From Streptomyces catenulae (GTDB lineage: Bacteria; Actinomycetota; Actinomycetes; Streptomycetales; Streptomycetaceae), in contig NZ_JODY01000048.1 of the NCBI RefSeq assembly GCF_000718015.1, forward strand, positions 1 to 37,551: 37,551 nt of DNA. The letters are read 5' to 3'. The notes under the pieces were generated by a model. The model was not told where the DNA came from. It saw only the letters and a list, made by a program, of their open reading frames with translations, and did not search any database. The stretch's first letter is position 1. Each line of letters begins with the position of its first letter. Below are positions 16,218 to 23,947 of this stretch, in pieces. The position numbers were made by a program, and so were the translations under genes.

Positions 16218-16242
16218 GGCGTCGGCGCATGGTGCCGACGCC
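16218..16242 (-). promoter_or_regulatory. Inverted repeat upstream of ycnI
   Basis: Arms GGCGTCGGC (16218-16226) and GCCGACGCC (16234-16242) flank a seven-base loop 29 bases upstream of the ycnI start, followed by the small palindrome CCACAAGTGG (16241-16250). It may be a terminator of the upstream gene or an operator/attenuator of the copper operon. No recognisable CsoR consensus was identified. Confidence 0.45.
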
Positions 16243-16334
16243 ACAAGTGGCAGAAGCGTCAAAAGAGGGAGATTTGGCGCAGGCGCAGGACGGCGCGGGA
16301 GTCCGGCCCGGTCAGGGCGGGTGCTGCGCGCGCG

Positions 16335-17201
16335 TCAGGCCGCGAGGGCGAATCCGGCGGTGCGGACCTGCCCCGGGGCCACGGCGGGCGGCCCCCGCCG
16401 GACGACGCTGTGCAGAAGTGCGGGATCCTCCGGCCCGGACGGACCCGCCGCATGGGCGAGCGGCGCCGTGGGACCGGTGCGGTGGCCGGGCAGCCCGGCG
16501 AGCAGGGCGCGGACCAGCGCCAGCGCCGAGCGCAGCGCCCCGGCCAGCGCCTGCGCCGCGGCCTCGTGCGCCACTGGCGCGGACAGCCGGATCAGCCGCC
16601 ACAGCGCCGCCTCGCCACGGCGCAGCAGCCAACCGGCGGCCAGCGCGGCGAGAAGGTGACCGAGCAGCATCGGCAGCGACGGCAGCACGGAGTGCGCCAT
16701 CGGCGCGCCCGCGAGGTGCCCCATCCCGGCCATACCGTCCGCGCCGCCGGTGCCGAGAACCTCGGCGGTGCGCGGGTCGGACGGGTCGAAGCCGTTCTGC
16801 GCGACGATGCGGTGCGCCGCGTCGCCGCCCAGCCGTACGCCGTCGAGACCGCAGGTCAGACGGCGTGCGAGGGCGATCACGGTGGCGTCGTCGAGCCGCC
16901 CGCCGCCCGCCGCCACGGGGACCGCGCAGTGCTGGCCGGCGGAGAACAGCGCATGCAACGCGAGCTGTCCGACGGTGAGTGCGGCGGCGATTCCGGGTAG
17001 AGATCGTTCCCGTCCGGCCAACGGTGCGGCGACGACGAGGACGACGCCGCAGCCGGCGGCCAGTGTCCAGAGCGGAACGGAGGCGAGGGATCCTGCCATG
17101 TGCCCGGTCGCGGCCAGCACGACGCAGACCGCGGTGAACACCGCGGCCCTCAGCAGCCGCAGATCGGCGGCGGCACGCGCGTGGCGGGCGGGAGCAGTCA
17201 T
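16335..17201 (-). CDS. Integral membrane protein of unknown function, copper-cluster associated
   Basis: This 288-residue membrane protein has hydrophobic segments near 18-36, 41-60, 70-88 and 175-195, and a long central extracytoplasmic loop with two cysteines, a Met/His-containing run MAGMGHLAGAPMAH and little charge. I do not recognise a named domain. Its place upstream of ycnI on the same strand (145-base gap) and the Met/His loop suggest a role in copper handling, but that is inference. The start is ATG at 17201; the ribosome binding site is unremarkable. Confidence 0.8.
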   Translation of the reverse strand: MTAPARHARAAADLRLLRAAVFTAVCVVLAATGHMAGSLASVPLWTLAAGCGVVLVVAAPLAGRERSLPGIAAALTVGQLALHALFSAGQHCAVPVAAGGGRLDDATVIALARRLTCGLDGVRLGGDAAHRIVAQNGFDPSDPRTAEVLGTGGADGMAGMGHLAGAPMAHSVLPSLPMLLGHLLAALAAGWLLRRGEAALWRLIRLSAPVAHEAAAQALAGALRSALALVRALLAGLPGHRTGPTAPLAHAAGPSGPEDPALLHSVVRRGPPAVAPGQVRTAGFALAA

Positions 17202-17446
17202 GGCCGCGCCATCATCCCACCCCTCTTATCGGCCGCCTACGGCAGGTCGACGCGCGGGGGCGGCTGAGGGGGCCCACCGGGGGACGCCGGGGCGCGCGGG
17301 GGCGCACACCCCGGAGCGCACTTACACGGCGCGCTCGGTACTCCGCATCCGCCGAACGAGCGGTGTGCCGCCCCGCGCATGCTTACGTCGCTCCTACGGC
17401 GGCAATACGTAACGGTATGTCGAGCCGCGGCCAGGAGGCTGGAGCG

Positions 17447-17908
17447 ATGAGCATGTGGTGGTCACTCCATCTGCGCCGGGAACCGGCCAGTGTGCCGCTT
17501 GCCCGGCGCCTGCTTCTGGGGGCGATGGAGACCGCCGGGGTCGATCCGGACATCTGCTACGACCTGTCGGTGGCGCTCTCCGAGGCGTGCGCGAACGCCG
17601 TCGAACACGGCGGCGGCGAGGAGGGCTCCGACTACCGCGTCACCGCGTACATCGACGGTGACACCTGCCACATCGAGGTCAGCGACTCCGGCCCCGGCTT
17701 CGTCCGCGCCCCCCGCTCCACCGACCCCACCCTGCTCACCCCGCCCCCCGCCCCCGCCGACGCCGAGGACGGCCGCGGCCTCTTCCTCATCGAGGCCCTC
17801 ACCGACCACGTCCGCTACGCCACCGGCACCGGCCGAAGAGGCGCCGTGGTGAGCTTCGACAAGATCCTCAAATGGCGCGAGGGGGCGGCGCTGCCGATGG
17901 CGTCGTGA
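17447..17908 (+). CDS. SpoIIAB/RsbW-like ATP-binding protein (HATPase_c)
   Basis: This 153-residue GHKL-fold protein resembles anti-sigma-factor kinases. The N-box is SEACANAVEHGG (45-56), the G1 motif is VSDSGPGF (78-85) and the G2 region is DGRGLFLIEALTD (108-120). Streptomyces encodes dozens of such stand-alone ATPases, which control sigma factors or anti-anti-sigma factors. AGGAGG at 17433-17438, eight bases before the ATG, fixes the start. It is divergent from the copper-region membrane protein, with 245 bases between them. No sigma factor or STAS partner is adjacent, so its target is unknown. Confidence 0.9.
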   Translation: MSMWWSLHLRREPASVPLARRLLLGAMETAGVDPDICYDLSVALSEACANAVEHGGGEEGSDYRVTAYIDGDTCHIEVSDSGPGFVRAPRSTDPTLLTPPPAPADAEDGRGLFLIEALTDHVRYATGTGRRGAVVSFDKILKWREGAALPMAS

Positions 17909-18080
17909 CCGCCGGTCCCCGCCACCCACCGGCGCCGGTTACCCGGCCCGGCCCGGGCAGCCGTCCCGCACCCGAGCCGAACATCTCGTAGCGCACCGGC
18001 AGTTCCGCACTCCTCCGCATCCGCCGCCCTGCTGAGCCGCGGGGTTCGCGCGGGGAGCACACAGGTGGCCCGCGCGGTCG

Positions 18081-18620
18081 TCACTCCGTGGCGGTGTCCG
18101 GCGCCTGGAAGGACCCGTACCGCTCGCCTATCTCCTTCGCTCTCGGGCCGTTCGCCGGGTCGAACGGGGGGATCGGCTCGCCCGGGTGGGCCTTGCGGCC
18201 TGCCTCCAGGAAGAAGCGTTCGAAGCCGCCGGGGGTGAAGACGGCGAGCAGCCGGGCGGGGTGGTGGCCGGTGTTGCGGAAGCGGTGGTAAATGCCGCGC
18301 GGGACGAAGACGAAGTCGCCGGATCTCACGGCGTGGTCGGTGCCGTCGGCGTACATCTCCAGTTCGCCGGAGAGCAGGTAGAACGCCTCGTCCTCGTGGG
18401 TGTGGTTGTGCAGCGGGGGGCCGCCACCGGGCGGCACCGATGCCTCCAGCATCGCCAGGTCGCCGTGGGTCCCCTCGACGCCGACCTTCACGGTGTAGAC
18501 GTCGCCGTTGAGCCACACGGTCGGGCCCTCACCGGCCTTCACCAGGCGGACGCCGCCGCCGTCCGGCGTGCGCGGCTGCTCGGGAGCGGGGGTGCCGTCG
18601 CCCTGCTGGAGGAAGCTCAT
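18081..18620 (-). CDS. Cupin-domain protein
   Basis: This 179-residue single-domain cupin has motif 1 as HNHTHEDEAFYLLSGELEMY, with ligands His, His, Glu and a motif 2 His in PRGIYHRF. The metal site is complete, so it could be a dioxygenase, isomerase or small-molecule binder of the quercetin-2,3-dioxygenase-like group. The C-terminal region (FERFFLEAGRKAHPG) is shared with many streptomycete cupins of unknown function. AAAGGA precedes the chosen ATG (MSFLQQG) by about six bases; the 21-residue upstream extension was excluded. It stands alone. Confidence 0.85.
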   Translation of the reverse strand: MSFLQQGDGTPAPEQPRTPDGGGVRLVKAGEGPTVWLNGDVYTVKVGVEGTHGDLAMLEASVPPGGGPPLHNHTHEDEAFYLLSGELEMYADGTDHAVRSGDFVFVPRGIYHRFRNTGHHPARLLAVFTPGGFERFFLEAGRKAHPGEPIPPFDPANGPRAKEIGERYGSFQAPDTATE

Positions 18621-18859
18621 GGTGTTCCTTTCCGTCGTGCCCGCGGTGGTGGACCGCGGTGGCGCGGCCCGAAAAGTCGTCACAGAACTTGAACGCCGCC
18701 CGGGGGCGGAGGGGTTTCCTCCGCCGACGCATCCAAGGGAAGCGCGGTACGAGACGGATTTCCGCCAACGGTCGTCAGATACAAGCCTGTTGGGGCGGGC
18801 GCAGCGAATGACTCAGGCGTTCCGGAAGGCGGAAGGTGGAAGGCGGGAAGCAATCAGCG

Positions 18860-18892
18860 GCAGGTCAGTCGCAGGTCAGTCGTAGGTCAGCG
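18860..18892. repeat. 11-base tandem repeat at the 3' end of the SDR gene
   Basis: GCAGGTCAGTC occurs twice (18860-18870, 18871-18881) and a third copy with changes runs over the SDR stop codon (18882-18892). It is short and may be simple slippage. Confidence 0.55.
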
Positions 18893-19654
18893 GGTGGCCA
18901 GCGGAATGGCCGGGAAATCGGTGGGCGTTGCGGGGTGGTCTGCCTGGACGGTCCAGATGCGGCCGGTGTTCGGGTCGGCGAGGACGGTTTCCACCGCGGC
19001 GGCGATCTCGTCCGGTGTGGCGAGCCGCAGTCCGCGGGCGAGCAGGGTGGCGCGGAACGGGGCGACGGCCGGGGTGTCGACCAGCCCCGGGCAGACGGCG
19101 TCGATCCGGATCCGGTCCGCGGCCAGCAGCGGCGCGGCGGAGCGGACCAGCCCGACAAGGGCGTGTTTGGCGGTGGCGTAGAAGACGTCGGGGGAGCCGG
19201 TCAGCCCCGCGAGGCTGCCGAGGACGACGATGCCGCCGCCCCGGCTCCGCAGCGGCGGCAGGGCGGCGTGCAGCCCGTAGACGACGCCGTCCAGATCGGT
19301 GCGGAGGGTGTCCCGGTAGCGCTCCGGGGTGAAGTCGTCCAGGGTGCAGCGGCCCGGGACGGCGGCGCCGAGGACGACCGCGTCGAGCCGCCCGAACTCC
19401 TCGACGGCGTGGGCCACCGCCCGCGCGTTCTCCTCGGGCACCCCCACATCGACGGCGATGCCCAGCCCGCCGCACTCCGCGGCGACCGCCCGCGCGCCCG
19501 CCGCGTCCCGGTCGACGACGGCCACCCGCCACCCGCCCCGCGCCAGCCGCCGCGCGGTCGCCGCGCCGATACCGGACGCGCCGCCGGTGATCAGGACGGC
19601 GCGGGACGGGGCGGCTCCCGGGGCGCCATCCGCGTCGTCCGCCGCGGGCGTCAC
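18887..19654 (-). CDS. Short-chain dehydrogenase/reductase
   Basis: This 255-residue Rossmann-fold oxidoreductase has the cofactor motif TGGASGIG (23-30), an acidic Asp in VVDRD after beta-2 that favours NAD(H), and the catalytic Ser147, Tyr159 and Lys163 (YATAK). The usual NNAG is replaced by LGAAVPG (about 95-101). The substrate loop and C-terminus are ordinary for classical SDRs. It is the third gene of a TetR, membrane protein, SDR set in which each start overlaps the previous stop as GTGA (here 19651-19654), so it is cotranslated and probably repressed by the TetR protein. Substrate unknown. Confidence 0.92.
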   Translation of the reverse strand: MTPAADDADGAPGAAPSRAVLITGGASGIGAATARRLARGGWRVAVVDRDAAGARAVAAECGGLGIAVDVGVPEENARAVAHAVEEFGRLDAVVLGAAVPGRCTLDDFTPERYRDTLRTDLDGVVYGLHAALPPLRSRGGGIVVLGSLAGLTGSPDVFYATAKHALVGLVRSAAPLLAADRIRIDAVCPGLVDTPAVAPFRATLLARGLRLATPDEIAAAVETVLADPNTGRIWTVQADHPATPTDFPAIPLATR

Positions 19655-20340
19655 CCGGTCCGCCCCGGTACGGCGAGCGGAAGGACCGCCACCCCTTCGC
19701 GCCGCAGCCCGTTGCGCCGCAGGTAGGCGCGGCCGAAGAGGCGTTGGACGGCGAAGAGCGTCACCAGGGTCACGGCGAGCAGCACCTCGTCGAGGACCGG
19801 CACCACATCGATCGGCAGCGTCATCGCCAACGCGACCCGCACCGCGCTGTCGACCAGGCAGGCGATGCCCCACAGGGCGCTGCACCACCAGAGCATCCGC
19901 CGGAACGCGGGATGCCGCTCCCAGCTCTCCGCCAGCGTCCGCTGCCGCTCCTCGTCCACCACGAGCCGCAGCGCCTCGTACAGGAACGGTCGGCGGAACA
20001 GCAGCGTGCACAGCATCCATCCGCCGAGCGCGGCCATGCCCCAGCCGTTGCGGATCAGCAGCAGCCGGGGCGAGCCGGTCACGTACGACACCGCGACGGT
20101 CAGCCCCATCGTGCCGAGCAGGAAGAGGGGGAGCCCCCCGACGCGGCGTTCGGCGACGGCCCCGCGCACCGCCACCACCACCGGGATCACGGCCCCGGCG
20201 AGCAGCGCGGTGAACGGGCTCGCCCCCATCCACCGCAACCCGTAGAAGAGGGCCAGCGGGAGCCCGGCGTGGCGGAGCAGCGTGCGACTGAGCGCGCCGC
20301 CGGTGCGGGCCGTGGCCCCGCCGCCCGCGCCGCCGGTCAC
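19651..20340 (-). CDS. Polytopic membrane protein, VC0807-like
   Basis: This 229-residue membrane protein has about six hydrophobic segments and resembles the VC0807 family by length, segment pattern and the features YVTGSPRLLLIRNGWGMAAL (88-107 region) and RPFLYEALR. No function is established for the family. Both ends overlap neighbours by four bases (GTG at 20340 within the TetR stop; stop within the SDR start), so it is the middle member of a tightly coupled operon. A regulator, membrane protein and oxidoreductase together suggest handling of a membrane-linked small molecule, which is inference. Confidence 0.8.
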   Translation of the reverse strand: MTGGAGGGATARTGGALSRTLLRHAGLPLALFYGLRWMGASPFTALLAGAVIPVVVAVRGAVAERRVGGLPLFLLGTMGLTVAVSYVTGSPRLLLIRNGWGMAALGGWMLCTLLFRRPFLYEALRLVVDEERQRTLAESWERHPAFRRMLWWCSALWGIACLVDSAVRVALAMTLPIDVVPVLDEVLLAVTLVTLFAVQRLFGRAYLRRNGLRREGVAVLPLAVPGRTG

Positions 20341-21155
20341 CGTTCCGCCTCCGTCGCGCGGGCGAAGGCGGTGACCAGTTCCCGGGTGTACGTGTCGACG
20401 TCGAGGGCCGGTTCGCCGCGCAGGCGTACCGCGGCGGCGTCCACCGCGCCGCGGATCATCACCGCCATCGACGCGACGTCGAACTCCCGGAATTCGCCGC
20501 TGCGTTGCCCCGCGGCCAGCAACTCCGCCAGCCCGCGCAGGCTCGGCTCCTGCGCGCTGCGCGAGGTGTACGCGGCGCCGTCCGCGTCCCGGGCGTGCGG
20601 GCCGATCTCGGTGAGCGCCAGCATCTCCCGCGGGTGGTCCCGCAGAAACCGCAGATTGGCCTCCAGATAGGCGCGCAGCCTGCCCGCCACCGTCTCCTCG
20701 GCGGCCATCCGCGCCCCGATGAACTCCGCCCCGGCGGTGAAGACCTCCCGCACCACCTGGTGCATCAGATCGTCCTTGTCGGCGAAGTGGTACGAGATCA
20801 TCCGCGGGCTGCTCAACCCGGCCCGCTCGGTGATCCGCGCGAACGACGCCTTCGCGTAACCGAGTTCGGCGATGGTGTCGATCGCCGCCGCGACGATCTG
20901 GGCCCGCCGGGCGGAATTGGTGAACGTCCTCGACGACGCCCCCGGGGCCGTCGCCGGGGCCGCCGCCGCACCGGCGCCGCGAGCCGCCAACGGATCGGCC
21001 GCCGGACCAGCTGCCGGATCGGCCGTCGGGCCAGCTGCCGGATTGGACCCGGCCGCACCGGCGCGTTCGCTCCCGCCCGATTGCCTCGACCGGCCTGCCC
21101 GACCGTCCTGACCGGCCTTACCTGCCCGTTCTTCACTCCGCTCGGCCCGTGCCAT
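20337..21155 (-). CDS. TetR-family transcriptional regulator with long disordered N-terminus
   Basis: This 272-residue repressor has its TetR helix-turn-helix at about 84-130 (QIVAAAIDTIAELGY, ITERAGLSSPRMISYHFADK) and a ligand-binding C-terminal domain at about 135-270. The first 75 residues are Arg/Ala/Gly/Pro-rich with GPTADPAAGPAADP-like repeats, unusual for TetR proteins, which normally start within 10-25 residues of the helix-turn-helix. No alternative start with a ribosome binding site is visible, and GGGGGGA precedes the ATG at 21155. The gene is read from just behind a 17-bp perfect palindrome (21165-21204), its likely operator, and leads the operon with the VC0807-like and SDR genes. 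Confidence 0.9.
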   Translation of the reverse strand: MARAERSEERAGKAGQDGRAGRSRQSGGSERAGAAGSNPAAGPTADPAAGPAADPLAARGAGAAAAPATAPGASSRTFTNSARRAQIVAAAIDTIAELGYAKASFARITERAGLSSPRMISYHFADKDDLMHQVVREVFTAGAEFIGARMAAEETVAGRLRAYLEANLRFLRDHPREMLALTEIGPHARDADGAAYTSRSAQEPSLRGLAELLAAGQRSGEFREFDVASMAVMIRGAVDAAAVRLRGEPALDVDTYTRELVTAFARATEAER

Positions 21156-21164
21156 GGGTCCCCC

Positions 21165-21204
21165 CCGGGGTAGTGTTTATCCAACCAGATAAACACTACC
21201 CCGG
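21165..21204 (-). promoter_or_regulatory. Perfect 17-bp palindromic operator of the TetR cassette
   Basis: Arms CCGGGGTAGTGTTTATC (21165-21181) and GATAAACACTACCCCGG (21188-21204) are exact complements around the six-base centre CAACCA. It is much more AT-rich than its surroundings and lies 10 bases upstream of the TetR start. Both features are typical of TetR autoregulatory operators. It could also affect the divergent gene at 21327. Confidence 0.85.
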
Positions 21205-21326
21205 CTGAATCAATCCCGCCCGTCCGTCCCGCGCCGATTCCGCCACCGGGCCCACCGGCCCCGTAGCCCCGCCGTCTGAGTACCGCGACTCATGTGGCCC
21301 CGGCCGCACCGCAGTTGGATGCCCGT

Positions 21327-21884
21327 ATGACTGCTCTTCCGCCCGCGGGCCCCGGACGCATGCCCCCGCCGCCCCGCCCCGTGTTGCCGCTCCCGCCCGG
21401 CTTCGTCCAGGAAGGCGCGGCGGGTGCGGCGGGTGCGGAAGGGCGGGCGCGGCCGGACGGCGGGGCGAGCGGTGCGGCGCCCGGTACCTGGCTGCCCGCG
21501 AACGACGGGACCGGCCCGTACGCCGGGGGTCCGCTCGCCGCGTTGCCGAGTTGGCGGCCCGAGCCCCAGGACCCCTGGGCGATCCTCTGGACGGCGGTGG
21601 CGAGCATCCTCACCACGTCGTTCGTGGGCCTGGGCGCGCTCTTCGCCTACATCTCGCCGATCTGGTGCGACTCCTGCGGCAGGGCCCAACAGCACCGCTT
21701 CACCCTCTACTTCGCGGGCTACTGCGGTGCGCTGCTCCTCCCCGTCGTCCTGCTGATCGTCGGCTCGTCACTGCCCTCGTACCGGCGGTACGCGTTCCCC
21801 CGCATCGTCGCGCTGACCGCCGCCACGGTCCTCGCGGTCCTGCTCCCGGTGCTCTACTACAGGCTGCTCGGGACCCTCCACTAG
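21327..21884 (+). CDS. Small integral membrane protein with Pro-rich N-terminus
   Basis: This 185-residue protein has about 85 residues of Pro/Ala/Gly-rich cytoplasmic sequence, then three hydrophobic segments (about 92-116, 131-152 and 160-180). A CDSCG pair lies between the first and second segments, possibly a disulphide or metal site at the membrane surface. I do not recognise a family. It lies divergent from the TetR cassette, 122 bases beyond the operator. The ATG has no clear Shine-Dalgarno sequence; TTGGAT ends six bases upstream, so a leaderless transcript is possible. Confidence 0.75.
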   Translation: MTALPPAGPGRMPPPPRPVLPLPPGFVQEGAAGAAGAEGRARPDGGASGAAPGTWLPANDGTGPYAGGPLAALPSWRPEPQDPWAILWTAVASILTTSFVGLGALFAYISPIWCDSCGRAQQHRFTLYFAGYCGALLLPVVLLIVGSSLPSYRRYAFPRIVALTAATVLAVLLPVLYYRLLGTLH

Positions 21885-22038
21885 GGCGGCCCGGCGGCTC
21901 GCCCCCCTGGGCCCGCTCTCGTCGAGGCGTCGGCCGGGCGCCCGTGGGACGTGGCGGTCGTCGGCGGCGGTGAGGCCCGCTCCTCCGATGGCGACCTGAA
22001 GCGCGGCCGCCGGACCGGCCCTGAACCGTTGTCACAGG

Positions 22039-22539
22039 TCAGCGCGGTGTGCGGGCCCTTCGCCAGGCCGGGCTGTCCAGGAAGAAGTTGTCGAAGCGCT
22101 CCTGCGACTCCAGGATCTCCCGCGGGTCCGCCGTGCCCTTGCGGACGCGGTCCAGCAGCCGGAAGTAGTCGAAGCGCTCGACGCCGGGCGTGATGACGAT
22201 CAGGACGTCCGCCTCGGTGCCCGGCTCCGCGGCGAAGGCGTGCGGCATCCGCGGTGGGACGAGGAGGAAGTCGCCCTCGTCGGCGGTGATCACATCCTCC
22301 CCGGCCAGGGCCTGGAGCCGCCCGCCGAGGACGAAGAACAGCTCGGCGGCGCCGTTGTGGTGGTGCGGCGCGGCGCCATCGGCACCGGGCGCCAGCGTGA
22401 CGCGGTGGGCGCTGACCGCCCCGCCGGTGGTGCCCGCGTCGGCGAAGAGCCGCAGCGTGCTGTCGGCGCCGCGCAGCGTCTCGGCGTCGGCCTCGCGCAC
22501 CAGAACCGCGCCCCGGTCGTCGGGGGTGAGCAGAGACAT
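22039..22539 (-). CDS. Cupin-domain protein divergent from a MarR regulator
   Basis: This 166-residue single cupin has motif 1 HHHNGAAELFFVLGGRLQAL (ligands His, His, Glu) and motif 2 GDFLLVPPRMPHAF with its His. The C-terminal region (FDYFRLLDRVRKG, ILESQERFDNFFLDS) is common among streptomycete cupins next to MarR/TetR regulators. GGAGGGG five bases before the ATG at 22539 supports this start rather than the one four codons upstream. It is transcribed away from the MarR gene at 22609, with a 69-base shared promoter region containing an inverted repeat. Confidence 0.87.
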   Translation of the reverse strand: MSLLTPDDRGAVLVREADAETLRGADSTLRLFADAGTTGGAVSAHRVTLAPGADGAAPHHHNGAAELFFVLGGRLQALAGEDVITADEGDFLLVPPRMPHAFAAEPGTEADVLIVITPGVERFDYFRLLDRVRKGTADPREILESQERFDNFFLDSPAWRRARTPR

Positions 22540-22563
22540 GAGCCCCTCCATTCGTTTGGCACG

Positions 22564-22587
22564 AGATAGTAAGGCGTCGAACTATCT
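22564..22587. promoter_or_regulatory. Inverted repeat in the cupin/MarR divergent promoter
   Basis: AGATAGT (22564-22570) and ACTATCT (22581-22587) are exact complements separated by 10 bases, a half-site spacing that fits a MarR dimer. They are AT-rich against the GC-rich background and sit between the two divergent starts. This is a good candidate operator for control of both genes. Confidence 0.6.
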
Positions 22588-22596
22588 GGTGTCGAA

Positions 22597-22602
22597 TAGG
22601 CT
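22597..22602 (+). promoter_or_regulatory. Candidate -10 element giving leaderless MarR mRNA
   Basis: TAGGCT matches TAnnnT and ends six bases before the GTG at 22609. No Shine-Dalgarno sequence is present, so transcription probably starts at the GTG. Confidence 0.45.
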
Positions 22603-22608
22603 GGGGCG

Positions 22609-23163
22609 GTGAGCGACAAGGATGCGAAGGACGCGGTCGACGCGATCGTCGACCAGTGGGGCACCGAACGGCCGGACCTGGACCTCGCGGCGCTGGGCGT
22701 CTTCGGGCGGCTGAGCCGCCTGTTCCTCGTCCTCGCGCCCGCCTTGGAGGAGGTCTTCACCCGGCACGGGCTGCGACGCGGCGAGTTCGACGTCCTGGCG
22801 GCGCTGCGCCGCTCCGGGGAGCCGTACACCCTGATCCCGTCCGAGCTGGCGACGACGCTGATGCTGTCCCGCGCCGGGATGACCAACCGCCTGGACCGCC
22901 TGGAGGCGGCCGGACTCGTGGCACGCCACCTCGACCCCGGCGACCGGCGCAGCTTCCGGGTCGCCCTCACCGACCGCGGCCACGAGGTCGTCGACGCCGC
23001 CGTCACCGACCACGTCGCCAACGAGTCCCGCCTTCTGTCCGGCCTCACCCCCGACGAACGCGCCACCCTCGACCACGCCCTACGGGTCCTGCTCCGGGAG
23101 TTGGAACGCCCCGGGGCGCGGGAGGACAGCGGGGCGACGGCTACGGACAGGAAGCCTTCCTGA
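22609..23163 (+). CDS. MarR-family transcriptional regulator
   Basis: This 184-residue winged-helix regulator has its recognition region at about 75-100 (PSELATTLMLSRAGMTNRLD) and the MarR wing DPGDRRSFRVALT (109-121). Terminal helices (about 30-55 and 125-165) form the dimer interface. Family members are usually relieved by small aromatic or oxidised ligands. It is divergent from a cupin gene across an inverted repeat, so the cupin is its likely target. The GTG start has no ribosome binding site and may be leaderless. The stop codon lies inside a 22-base palindromic element that recurs at 24841. Confidence 0.92.
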   Translation: MSDKDAKDAVDAIVDQWGTERPDLDLAALGVFGRLSRLFLVLAPALEEVFTRHGLRRGEFDVLAALRRSGEPYTLIPSELATTLMLSRAGMTNRLDRLEAAGLVARHLDPGDRRSFRVALTDRGHEVVDAAVTDHVANESRLLSGLTPDERATLDHALRVLLRELERPGAREDSGATATDRKPS

Positions 23164-23168
23164 AGAAA
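23147..23168. repeat. Palindromic element ACAGGAAnCCTTCCTGA, copy A
   Basis: ACAGGAAGCCTTCCTGAAG begins here and continues AAA. CAGGAA and TTCCTG are exact complements around GCC. A near-identical copy lies at 24841-24863, outside any gene. This copy overlaps the last codons and stop of the MarR gene. Confidence 0.6.
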
Positions 23169-23233
23169 CCCGGCGCCCTGGCGCCCCGGCTCCCCGCACC
23201 CCGTGTCCCGTACGCACCGGGTACCCCGTACGC

Positions 23234-23270
23234 ACCGGTGCCCGTCACGCAGCGCGCGACGGGCACCGGT
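23234..23270. terminator. Bidirectional terminator between MarR and DUF7144 genes
   Basis: Perfect 13-base arms ACCGGTGCCCGTC (23234-23246) and GACGGGCACCGGT (23258-23270) have an 11-base loop. A second stem, GCCCCCGG/CCGGGGGC (23280-23287 and 23301-23308), follows. The genes on either side converge here. Confidence 0.75.
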
Positions 23271-23342
23271 ACGGATGCGGCCCCCGGGGACCGTCGGCCG
23301 CCGGGGGCGGCTTCTGCCTCGGATCCCGCCTCGGTCCCTGCC

Positions 23343-23786
23343 TCAGAGCGTCGGGTGCTGGGGGCGGTGGGCGCAGAGGGCCCAGATGACCCAGGCGGCG
23401 AGGGCGATGGAGATGATGGCCCAAAGGGGCTGGTAGGGCAGCCACATGAAGTTGGCGATCAGGCTGAGGGACGCCATCATCACGCCCAGGATCCGCGCCC
23501 ACATCGCGTCCGTCAGCAGCCCGAGCCCGGTGATCACCGCGACGATGCCGAGCGCCACCAGCACCCAGCCCCACGCCGTGAGGTCGAACCGGTACACGTA
23601 CTGGTTGACGGTCGTGTAGATGGCGTCGGAGGAGAGCGCGGTGATGCCCTTGAGGATGTCGAGGATACCGCCGACGATCAGGACGATCCCCGCGAACACC
23701 GTGCCGCCGACCGCCCATGCGCGGGTGGGGGATTCCGTGGTGTCGCCGTGCTGCGGGTGGTTGTGCGGAGTCGCCGTATGCGCCAT
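23343..23786 (-). CDS. DUF7144-like four-helix membrane protein
   Basis: This 147-residue membrane protein has a His/Thr-rich cytoplasmic N-terminus of about 22 residues and four hydrophobic segments (about 24-46, 69-91, 94-114 and 117-138). The helix order and the features GILDILKGITAL and WGWVLVALGIV are those of the widespread actinobacterial family annotated as DUF7144. No function is known; such genes often appear in stress regulons. AGAGGAG lies seven bases before the ATG. It is flanked by terminators on both sides and so appears monocistronic. Confidence 0.85.
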   Translation of the reverse strand: MAHTATPHNHPQHGDTTESPTRAWAVGGTVFAGIVLIVGGILDILKGITALSSDAIYTTVNQYVYRFDLTAWGWVLVALGIVAVITGLGLLTDAMWARILGVMMASLSLIANFMWLPYQPLWAIISIALAAWVIWALCAHRPQHPTL

Positions 23787-23898
23787 GACCGCTCCTCTGG
23801 TCGGATACGCCCACCGTCCGGGGACCGGCCACCGGCCACCACCCGAGTGCCGCCATTCGGGGGAATCTCCCCGATCCGGGTTTCGGCGCCCGGCGGTG

Positions 23899-23940
23899 GC
23901 CTCCCCGTACGGGCGTCCTGGCCGCGCCGTACGGGGAGGC
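23899..23940 (-). terminator. Terminator of the DUF4232 lipoprotein gene
   Basis: Perfect 14-base arms GCCTCCCCGTACGG (23899-23912) and CCGTACGGGGAGGC (23927-23940) with a 14-base loop begin 8 bases past the stop codon. The arms include the self-complementary core CCCGTACGGG. Confidence 0.75.
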
Positions 23941-23947
23941 GAGGGCG

